Source of the DNA: Rhodopirellula baltica SH 1
GTDB taxonomy: Bacteria; Planctomycetota; Planctomycetia; Pirellulales; Pirellulaceae
Assembly: GCF_000196115.1 (NCBI RefSeq)
Contig: NC_005027.1
Span: 6,568,001 to 6,632,000 of the forward strand
Length of the DNA stretch: 64,000 nt
Direction of reading: 5' to 3'
A model generated the notes under the pieces. The model searched no databases. It saw only the letters and a list, made by a program, of their open reading frames with translations, and was not told the origin of the DNA. The translations under genes were made by a program, and so were the position numbers. Positions 16,993-23,673 of the stretch are shown here, in pieces (position 1 is the first letter of the stretch; each line of letters begins with the position of its first letter).

Positions 16993-18291
16993 TTACTTCG
17001 AATTAAATTTCGAGAAAAAATCTTTCAAACTCTTGTTGTGAGATGCAGTGAGATAGAACCATTGTTCATTGATAAGCTTGAAAACGATTTCCGTTGAGCT
17101 TTTCGGCTTGTACCATCCCCGCTCATCTACCAGCATCTCCCCGAATAATTCGCCTTTCTTTTGATTGCCGCTTCTTAGTCGCCACGCTTTATTGGAGATG
17201 TCAAGGCCGTCCGCAGACTCGCTATCTTTGGCCCAGTCGCCTGGTCCGTAGTTGGATATAGCTTCGTCGTACTGCTGTATTCTCGGGACCTCTGTTTCCG
17301 GCGACTTTTGAACGCTTGTGGTGTTGTTTTCGCCAATTTGGTCAGCTGGGGCGGTTGGCTTTGAGAGCAGCGGCGTTGCTGTCGTGGGACTAATGAATTG
17401 CCAGTTCTTCGCAAAACGAATCCACCGTCTCAGTATTTGCGTAGCGTCTGCTGATCTTTTCTTTCGCGAATCAATGACAGTCCCATCTGCAAAACGTTTA
17501 TAGAGAATTCCCTCAGATCCAGATGGGCTCGATAGGCCGTGGGCGTAGCTCGGTTCAGTCCATTCGAAGAACAGTAGGTATGTTGCGTCTTTGGCCCACC
17601 GTTCAGCCGCCGGTTTGCTAGATGCCAACTGACCAGACCAGAATTCTTCTGTGTTGTCATCTCTAACAAATTCGACAATCGAGAATGCGGGGCTTTCACC
17701 CCAGTTGAGCATTCGCTGTAACTCCGTGAGACGTTTTGCAAGTTGTCCAAGGCCTTTTGTCCAATCTTCAGTCTCGCACTCGTCTATTCGCTCAATCATC
17801 TCAGTAGCGACCACAACAAACTGTTGAACCAATGGGTCTGATGATGTAGGTGGTGCAGTTTGCTGGTCTTGCGGCTCACTGTTCGCGTTTGCATCGAGTT
17901 GTGACGCAATGTCGCGAAGTTTTCTGTCGTTGAACGCACTTATGGGAATGCCAAGCCGCTTGCATTCCCTCGCCCGCCATTGGGTCAAATTGCCGGAAGT
18001 GATTTGCTTCCCATCTGCTTCGAGTTCGAGTTGAATGCGATCAACGTACGGCCATGAGAGGTAGTCGCCTCGCAGCTTGCTAGCTATTTGTGATTCGTGG
18101 ATTGCCCGTCGAGTCGCGTTTTCTGCAAAGCCGCGTCGGGTAGGCGTATCGGGATTTCGCTCTGCTTGTTCATATGCGGCCCTTGCCCGGTCCTCTCCTG
18201 CTTCGACTACTTTCGTTGCGAGCAGTAGGTCGGCGAAGGTGCGTTGTTCAAAGGGGACATCATGGCAGTTGTGAACGACTTCAAGACTCAT
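16993..18291 (-). CDS. Uncharacterised element cargo protein
   Basis: The product has about 432 residues from the ATG at 18291 (MSLEVVHNCHDV); the frame is open to 18411, but those residues look non-coding. It is soluble, with no signal or membrane segment. The first half is helical and charged (EAGEDRARAAYEQAER). The second half holds aromatic-rich stretches (YLLFFEWTEPSYAHG; FKLINEQWFYLTASHN). The gene is noticeably more AT-rich than the replication operon, fitting foreign cargo. I recognise no family. Confidence 0.65.
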   Translation of the reverse strand: MSLEVVHNCHDVPFEQRTFADLLLATKVVEAGEDRARAAYEQAERNPDTPTRRGFAENATRRAIHESQIASKLRGDYLSWPYVDRIQLELEADGKQITSGNLTQWRARECKRLGIPISAFNDRKLRDIASQLDANANSEPQDQQTAPPTSSDPLVQQFVVVATEMIERIDECETEDWTKGLGQLAKRLTELQRMLNWGESPAFSIVEFVRDDNTEEFWSGQLASSKPAAERWAKDATYLLFFEWTEPSYAHGLSSPSGSEGILYKRFADGTVIDSRKKRSADATQILRRWIRFAKNWQFISPTTATPLLSKPTAPADQIGENNTTSVQKSPETEVPRIQQYDEAISNYGPGDWAKDSESADGLDISNKAWRLRSGNQKKGELFGEMLVDERGWYKPKSSTEIVFKLINEQWFYLTASHNKSLKDFFSKFNSK

Positions 18292-18511
18292 TCTCGGTTT
18301 TCCTATCCGTTTGCCAGGCTGGTTCAACCGTGCCACGGGATAGGAATCGTGACATCGGCTGAACCAACAGCGGACGCTATCCGCTTGCCTGTCGATGAAT
18401 CGCGGGACCAACCGCGACTTCGCGTTGTTGGGTGGTTAGTCCAACAGGCGAGATTTTGGCGTGTTTAGTGGGTTTGGCAATCCTTGTTTTACCCGTCGTC
18501 GGCGCAGTCAG

Positions 18512-19027
18512 TCACAACGGTGTCACCCAATCGGGATGGATCGGGGCTGGCACCACGACTTGATGCTTGTCGCTGGTTGGGTTCACTAACGCCGGAGCCA
18601 CAAATAAGTCCTTCCAAAGATCAGCGGGTGCTGGGTATTTGGATCGAAAGAGACTTTTCTGCTGTTCTTCGTGCTCTTCCAGGTCAACTCCCAGCTCTAT
18701 CGCTTGATGTTGCCATTCCACCAATGTCGAACGGGGGAATGTTGGATTTCCGATAATGTGGCACCAAACTGCACTGTCGAGCACAGCGAAAATTGCGTTC
18801 ACAGGGAGGGTGATTTTGTACCCCAGTTCGTCCTGGTTTTTCTGTGTGGCAATGCGGTCATCTGGGTTGGTGTAGCACCAAATCACCTGCTGCATCCCCA
18901 GTTCGTGGCAGAGCTGTTGGACTGCCGGAATGTATGCTTGGTTGCCAATCTGATACTTCGATAGGGACAAGTTCACATTGTCCTTGCTGATATCGAATCC
19001 ATTCGACTGCCAGGTCCAAAGTTCCAT
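18512..19027 (-). CDS. Uncharacterised cargo protein, possibly DUF3841-like
   Basis: The product has 171 residues. It opens MELWTWQSNGF and contains QQVIWCYTNPDDR and LDSAVWCHIIGNP. The spacing of these Trp-rich motifs loosely recalls DUF3841, a family of unknown role, but I could not test this. There is no signal peptide. Composition is lower in GC than the element core. It lies 220 bp upstream of the larger cargo gene and could be in the same transcript. Confidence 0.58.
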   Translation of the reverse strand: MELWTWQSNGFDISKDNVNLSLSKYQIGNQAYIPAVQQLCHELGMQQVIWCYTNPDDRIATQKNQDELGYKITLPVNAIFAVLDSAVWCHIIGNPTFPRSTLVEWQHQAIELGVDLEEHEEQQKSLFRSKYPAPADLWKDLFVAPALVNPTSDKHQVVVPAPIHPDWVTPL

Positions 19028-19728
19028 AGTTTGCTCAGTTGTGAGTCGTTGGAAAAATCATTTTGCTGCATGCTCAGCGTAATTTGGGCAACGATCGGTC
19101 GCCGGGAAACCAGCGTCAGAAAACAGCGGCCCCCCCCTGCATCCGATTGGTCGCTGAAACCTTGCATTTTGCCATGAAACGCGCACGCCTATGGAAGCGG
19201 CAGACGAACAGCATCGGCCGTAGTTTTCGTCCACCCCGCCCCACTAGGACCGGAACAGCGAAGGGAAGTCAGTTTTCAGGTTTTGTGATTAGAGAATGCT
19301 TGCGGACAAGCTACCCGCGGCGCAAATGCGTTCGGAAGGACCCGCGACCGCGCATCGACCCCCTGACCCCCGTAAACATCGACCGGACGGACTGTGTTCA
19401 ACGGTCCCTGGGCTGAATTCTACCGCAATCGAATCGATACGCTCAGAGGGACCCAATGACGGCAGGGGGTGGTGGTGGTGCCTGTTTGCTCCGTGGCTGT
19501 GCGAGAATTCAGCAGCACAGCGGTCGATGCCTTCACAATTCATCCAGGGAAGGACCCGCAGCGGTGTCTGTCCAATCTGTTCCGCATCGCGGCGGTTCCC
19601 TTTGGCATCGCCGTGTCGGCTTGCACAAGTAGTACCTATGCCCTTTGGGTCCTTCCCAGCGTTCGTGGCTCAGCACCGCGATTCAGCAGCCCAGAGTGTC
19701 GAGAGAGAGTTCGTACGTTCCGCCTGTT
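19028..19728. other. Gene-poor right part of the element
   Basis: About 700 bp, GC-rich, with open frames in several phases but no protein-like signature. The 10-mer GGAAGGACCC occurs directly at 19334 and 19548, and inverted at 19647-19656. This could be regulatory or structural DNA, decayed genes, or an unrecognised RNA. Confidence 0.35.
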
Positions 19729-19946
19729 TCATTGCCCCCGTTTGGCGACCGCTTCGGTTTGTTCATTCAGCACCGTCAGCAACCGTTCGACCGCATCCGG
19801 ACCCAACGCACTAGCCACGGCATCGACCAACACCGAAGCGACCGAACGATCGTCGCACTTTTCAATTTGGTGCAAGCATTGGTGCAAGCGTTCCGCATCG
19901 CCGCGTTTCGCTATGGTTTTTTGGGGTTTCTTCGCAACGTGCTCGG
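19729..19946 (-). other. Displaced integrase C-terminal tail (circular form)
   Basis: Reading on the minus strand from the right attachment core, the integrase frame continues without a stop for 72 codons, from SEHVAKKPQK to TEAVAKRGQ, and ends at TGA 19729-19731. The peptide is protein-like, with an amphipathic helix pattern (SVASVLVDAVASALGPDAVE). In the excised circle the integrase gene at 11810-10208 would join it directly, giving about 606 residues. In the integrated state it is separated from the integrase by the whole element. Confidence 0.6.
19864..19889. promoter_or_regulatory. Putative integrase arm-type sites, right arm
   Basis: An exact 26-bp copy of 10376-10401, holding TTGGTGCAAGC twice (19867-19877 and 19879-19889), 57 bp from the right attachment core. 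It is read in a different coding frame (LHQCLHQ instead of LAPMLAP), so selection appears to act on the DNA rather than on the protein. Confidence 0.5.
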
Positions 19947-19998
19947 ACGTTGACATCGTGGAGGTCACAGATTCGAGTTCTGTATCGCCCACTCCCAA
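19947..19998. repeat. Right attachment core (52-bp direct repeat)
   Basis: Exact copy of 10208-10259, holding the 3' part of tRNA-Val from the anticodon stem onward. Only this fragment is present, so no second functional tRNA is made. To its right lies a diverged copy of the integrase tail, not host sequence of another kind. Confidence 0.93.
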
Positions 19999-19999
19999 G

Positions 20000-20036
20000 A
20001 ACCCCGTTAAAACTAGTGTTTTGCGGGGTTTTTTCG
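20000..20036 (+). terminator. Terminator hairpin, diverged copy
   Basis: The stem is AACCCCG with CGGGGTT, plus an inner AAAAC/GTTTT pair around TAGT, followed by TTTTTT. Compared with the copy at 10258-10293 several paired positions differ on both sides, so base pairing has been kept. Confidence 0.7.
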
Positions 20037-20256
20037 TGTCCGCGTCGTTTTCAGCGTCGTCGTCGGTTTGGTCAGAAAGGGACTCAGAAGGACTCAAATT
20101 GCTTTCCTGGACTGAATTGGGTGCAACCGTTGGTGCAACCGCTGAGCCGCGGGACATCGAAGGCGTCTTGTTCGTTGGTTGTGAAATTGTCGTCGGATTT
20201 GGAAGAGGCCGAGTACGCGAACGGCTTTGATGACGCGGCGGGGTGTGATTGCTGTA

Positions 20257-20345
20257 GCCGTCACTGGTCCTGTGACGGCCTGACTGCTCGGGCGTTTCGG
20301 TCGGGGGCTTGGTGTTGGGAACCGACGCTAACGCGTGGCGGCCGA
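20257..20345. repeat. Dispersed hairpin repeat, copy 1
   Basis: It contains GCCGTCAC and GTGACGGC around a 7-nt loop (20257-20279), then ACCGACGCTAACGCGTGGCG (20321-20340). The same two parts recur at 21811-21952 and 22561-22722. They are probably non-coding, REP-like elements of this genome. Confidence 0.7.
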
Positions 20346-20365
20346 GGGGGCGGGATGCCCTTTGG

Positions 20366-20785
20366 TTACGCTTCAGAACGGTCGACAGGGTCCGCCGTAT
20401 TCGAAACCGATTGAGGTGCGAAGGCGAGACGGAACACGGCGGGGTTGCGAAGTCCGAGGGCGACCCAAACAACGATCCCAACGATGATTGGGATGAAGAA
20501 TGGTTCCTCCATTCGAACATGTGTTGCCGTTGCACCGCCCAAGTAGGCCGCCAACAAGATGGCTCCGATGAACGATGTTCGTGGTATCAAAAACAGGACT
20601 GTGACGGTCACTTCGACGATGCCGATCCAGAACATCACGTCTTCGCTCCATCCCATCTTGGCAAACATTTCGGATTTGCCTTCCCAGCTAGTGAGCTTCC
20701 CTGAAGCACTTGCTCCGATCAGCATCAGGGCCAGGAGGCCGCTCAAGATCCAGCCGGCGATTGTCAACTTTTTGTTCGAGTTCAT
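20366..20785 (-). CDS. DoxX-like membrane protein
   Basis: The product has 139 residues and four predicted membrane helices (about 10-30, 50-70, 73-93 and 100-118), matching the DoxX-like family of small integral membrane proteins. Role unknown; relatives are linked to redox or stress responses. The start at 20785 (MNSNKKLTI) is preferred over one seven codons upstream. It lies 54 bp downstream of the DUF1579 gene and is probably co-transcribed with it. Confidence 0.78.
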   Translation of the reverse strand: MNSNKKLTIAGWILSGLLALMLIGASASGKLTSWEGKSEMFAKMGWSEDVMFWIGIVEVTVTVLFLIPRTSFIGAILLAAYLGGATATHVRMEEPFFIPIIVGIVVWVALGLRNPAVFRLAFAPQSVSNTADPVDRSEA

Positions 20786-20839
20786 CTTCAGGTGGTTTGG
20801 GTCCAAGGGAAGGGTTGCATGGTTGGTTGAGTAATCGAT

Positions 20840-21403
20840 TCACTCGGATTTGCTTCGGTTCGCCGTGCCACTCACAAATGTGATCCACTGGCCATCGTCG
20901 GCGAGGATTCGAGATTGGATAGAAAGTTCATTCTCTGATTTGAATTCGTAGATGTCTTCGAACTTCGTTGTCTTTCCATCCGACATGAAATTGGGACCCT
21001 CCGCCTCCAACGTGAGGACTTTGCCAGTGGAATCGACGTGACCTTCATAGTGCCACATGAAGGAGGTCACTGAATCGATCCAAGTGCCCACATACTTCTT
21101 TCTGGATTCATCGAATCCGATCGTTTGTATGCCATTCATGGGCGTTCCGGCGTAGTCTCCTTTCATGTTGTTAATCAACCAAAACCCGCCGAGCATGCGA
21201 GATGTCATGATGCCTTCGCATTGGACGGGCGGTTGATCCGGCCCCATGCTCGATTCTGACTTGGTCGTCCAGTTGCCCGAGAACTGTTGTAACCATTGAT
21301 GCTCCGGTGTCGGCTCGGGCATCGTCGGTTGCTCTTGTGCTACCGCGTCGCCGACGAACAGCAATGCGAACGTCAGTGACAGCAACGGGAGTGGATTTGG
21401 CAT
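20840..21403 (-). CDS. Secreted DUF1579-family protein
   Basis: The product has 187 residues with a signal peptide (MPNPLPLLSLTFALLFVGDAVAQ) of about 23 residues. The rest matches DUF1579: LQQFSGNWTTKSES, then GGFWLINNMKGDYAGTPMNG, IGFDESRKKYVGTWIDS. Function unknown. The frame is open far upstream, but AAGGAACC before the ATG at 21403 and the signal peptide fix the start. Probably exported to the periplasm. Confidence 0.85.
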   Translation of the reverse strand: MPNPLPLLSLTFALLFVGDAVAQEQPTMPEPTPEHQWLQQFSGNWTTKSESSMGPDQPPVQCEGIMTSRMLGGFWLINNMKGDYAGTPMNGIQTIGFDESRKKYVGTWIDSVTSFMWHYEGHVDSTGKVLTLEAEGPNFMSDGKTTKFEDIYEFKSENELSIQSRILADDGQWITFVSGTANRSKSE

Positions 21404-22159
21404 GTTCGGTTCCTTGTCCGTGAAAGGTTTTGGTGGTTCGGTTTCATTCTTGTCGAAAGCGAACAGCCTGGATCGACAAAACGTCGAAAAGTTTTCCAGT
21501 TTGACTTGATCATGGAGAGTGATCGCTCTGCTGTGCAACCGAAATGTTGCATGTGTGTGTCTGGACGAGCAAGTAGGAAGGGAATGAAGGAAGCAACCGA
21601 CCGGATTGAAAAGCAAAATGAAATTAACGCGCCTGTTGCACGGTTTCTCGTCTCGAACGAAACGCGTTGGGATGGACGAGTGTTGGCCATGATAGCCGAG
21701 TGGCTGTACTGATTGCCTTGCTAACGCAGCGGGTTGTGATGATGTAGGCATCGCAGAACTGTGTGACGTTGTGGTTGCCAGGATTTGGTTGGGATTTGAG
21801 AGTTTAAGAACCGGACGCTAACGCGTTGCGGCTGATGAGGTGGTTGCGATGCTGTAGCCGTCACAGGCTCTGTGACGGCCTGGGTGTATAGGGGTTGACC
21901 CGGATCCATGATTGCTAACGACCGGACGCTAGCGTGTTGCGGCTGATAAGGTGTTGGCCCACAACCGAACCCTCTACCCCCGCCAAAGGCATGGGAAAGG
22001 AGGTACGACTGGAACCGGACCAATGCGTGTCGCAAGTGAAGTGCAAAGGGGTGATTTTGCGTTCCGATTCTCGGTGCGTGGTATCATCAGAAGAAAACAA
22101 CAAGTGGCTCATATGACACATCCGTTCAAAATGATGAACAAACCTCCGGGAGGCGTTTG
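21404..22159. other. Intergenic region with dispersed repeats
   Basis: About 750 bp with no credible gene. It holds the hairpin-repeat copies at 21811-21952 and a degraded piece near 21715 (GCCTTGCTAACGC, then a broken hairpin). The DUF1579 promoter must lie at the left edge, and the ribosome site of the next gene (GGGAGG, 22148-22153) is at the right edge. Confidence 0.5.
21811..21952. repeat. Dispersed hairpin repeat, copy 2
   Basis: The order is ACCGGACGCTAACGCGTTGC plus GGCTGATGAG (21811-21840), the perfect hairpin GCCGTCACAG / CTGTGACGGC with 3-nt loop (21858-21880), then a second ACCGGACGCTAGCGTGTTGC unit (21922-21952). Confidence 0.75.
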
Positions 22160-22510
22160 ATGCTTTCTCCCGATCGATCCGGTCTGTTGCATGCTTTGGC
22201 GCAGGTGTATCTCCCGAGCTCGTTCTTCTATCTCATCCTCGCGGGGATGGTGGTCGTTGCGATCCTCGTTGGCTTGTTCATGTTTGTCACGTACAAAGGC
22301 TTCCGAAGACTGAAGTTCTCCGGACGTCGTTCAGGATGTTTGTCTGTCGCGTCCATCTTCCTGGCTGCACTTTTGTTGTGGATATTTTATTCGTCTTGGA
22401 CTCGATCGCATCGGCCTTTCGAGCCAAGTGGAATGCATCAGAATGGCCCTCCCATTGAGGCCTATGAGCGAGAGATGGAAAGGGAGGCAGCACGATCAAT
22501 CAATCGATGA
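22160..22510 (+). CDS. Hypothetical small membrane protein
   Basis: The product has 116 residues with two membrane helices (about 20-45 and 60-80) and a charged tail. No family recognised. GGGAGG seven bases upstream fixes the ATG at 22160; the frame also allows a TTG at 22157. Confidence 0.62.
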   Translation: MLSPDRSGLLHALAQVYLPSSFFYLILAGMVVVAILVGLFMFVTYKGFRRLKFSGRRSGCLSVASIFLAALLLWIFYSSWTRSHRPFEPSGMHQNGPPIEAYEREMEREAARSINR

Positions 22511-22560
22511 TCGGGTATTTCGAACGATACAGTTTGAGAAGCGACCGGTGAGTGGAGGTC

Positions 22561-22722
22561 GCCTTGCTAACGCGGTCAATCGAGATGTAGCCGTCACAGG
22601 CTCTGTGACAGCTTGGTTGTCTGGCATTGATCGGGATTCATGGTTGCTGACAACCGGACGCTAACGCGTTGCGGCTGATGGGGTGGTCGCGATGGAGTAG
22701 GCGTCACAGGCTGTGTGACGTC
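22561..22722. repeat. Dispersed hairpin repeats, copies 3 and 4
   Basis: GCCGTCACAG / CTGTGACAGC at 22590-22612, ACCGGACGCTAACGCGTTGC at 22653-22672, and a further hairpin GCGTCACAGG with CTGTGTGACG at 22701-22720. With 20257 and 21811 this makes at least four hairpins in 2.5 kb. The rest of the 22511-22859 gap holds no gene. Confidence 0.75.
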
Positions 22723-22859
22723 CTGACTGCGTGGATATTGATCGGGATCCATGAATGCTGGAAGCAGCCGTTGATGCATGGCGGCGGGTTTGCTTTTCGG
22801 TATGTGATGTGCATGGGTGTTGGCTGTCGCAACTTCCATCCGTCTCGGAATATTGATTC

Positions 22860-23546
22860 ATGCAAGTCCTGACCGCCCAGTGCCCGTATTGCCAGCACGA
22901 AGTTGATAGCACGATCGAACATCTCGATGGACCGGTGGTGTGCCCAAGTTGCGAGAAACCGTTCGAGATGGAAATGCCGACGGCCGTGGTCACTTCGGTT
23001 CACGAGATCGATGGAAAAACGGCACGCCATACCAAAATGGCATCTGAGCCGGCAGAACGCACTCTGGTCGAAGTTCATCCGGTTGTCTTTCGAGCCCGCC
23101 CCATTGCGTCAATCTTGTTTTTCGTCGTCGGCATTGCTGCGGCCGCACTGATCATCTTGTCAGTCACCGGCATGTCACTGGCCGGCTATTCGTTCGAGGA
23201 AACAACGGTGCTCGGTCCCGCATCCATCGTGGTTTGGTTGGGCGCGGCCGCATTGCTGGTGATTGCGGGCATGGTTGGCTACTGGACGCTATTGAGCCGT
23301 TTTACAACGTTAACCGTCACCGACGACCGCACGATCTATCGCGAAGGCATCGTCTCACGAGACACTTCGGAAGTGCAGCACGATGATGTTCGCAACATTC
23401 AACTCGATCAAACGTTTATGCAGCGGTTGCTCAATGTGGGTGGCATTGGCATTTCCAGTTCCGGCCAAGATGACTTGGAAGTCGTCGCCAAAGGGCTTCC
23501 GCACCCAAAGCAAATCATTGATCTCATTCGCGAAAATCAAGATTGA
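22860..23546 (+). CDS. Zinc-ribbon plus bacterial PH-domain membrane protein
   Basis: The product has 228 residues. An N-terminal zinc ribbon (CPYC at 8-11, CPSC at 28-31) is followed by two membrane helices (about 82-105 and 122-145). A bacterial PH domain of the DUF304/bPH2 type follows (RFTTLTVTDDRTIYREGIVS; DDVRNIQLDQTFMQRLLNVG). Such proteins are thought to act at the membrane; the exact role is unknown. It precedes a secreted BON protein on the same strand by 127 bp. Confidence 0.82.
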   Translation: MQVLTAQCPYCQHEVDSTIEHLDGPVVCPSCEKPFEMEMPTAVVTSVHEIDGKTARHTKMASEPAERTLVEVHPVVFRARPIASILFFVVGIAAAALIILSVTGMSLAGYSFEETTVLGPASIVVWLGAAALLVIAGMVGYWTLLSRFTTLTVTDDRTIYREGIVSRDTSEVQHDDVRNIQLDQTFMQRLLNVGGIGISSSGQDDLEVVAKGLPHPKQIIDLIRENQD

Positions 23547-23673
23547 GTTGTCGTGGTGGAGTTCATCGCTCCGGTGCAGTGGTTGGTTTCTAGTCGGCAC
23601 TTTCAGAAGCAACGGCGCACCGTTTGCGGCCAGAGATGAGCTGGATTTCCGATTGCTCGCACACAGGCCTAGC

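Larger units (their letters stand above)
10208..19998. mobile_element. tRNA-Val integrated satellite-like element
   Basis: The element is bounded by the two 52-bp attachment repeats, so its unit length is 9739 bp. From left to right it holds integrase, a small gene, an XRE regulator, a zinc-finger-like protein, a 48-bp tandem repeat, wHTH, DnaB-like helicase, AEP-type primase, DUF669 protein, wHTH and an excisionase-like gene. Two uncharacterised genes and a gene-poor 0.9-kb end follow. All its genes lie on the minus strand. Nothing resembles capsid, portal, terminase, relaxase or type IV secretion. The int - xis - primase/helicase layout recalls phage-inducible satellites or integrative plasmids; that class is inference. 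Confidence 0.88.
19947..20150 (-). pseudogene. Remnant tail of a second, related integrase
   Basis: The minus strand here reads PNSVQESNLSPSESLSDQ, TDDDAENDADTKKPRKTL and GFLGVGDTELESVTSTMST, closely matching the last ~65 residues of the element's integrase but with many differences. The catalytic domain is gone; upstream sequence is repeat DNA. It is probably what remains of an earlier element of the same family at this tRNA. It keeps the tandem arm-type 11-mers as TTGGTGCAACC-like sites at 20118-20140. Confidence 0.8.

Noticed and set aside
19947-20017. Second tRNA-Val
   Set aside because: Only the 3' part is present; the acceptor 5' strand and D arm are missing.
19469-20230. 253-codon plus-strand open frame crossing the right attachment core
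   Set aside because: It is antisense to the integrase-tail remnant, with Ser/Arg/Phe-rich composition and no domain; a shadow frame.
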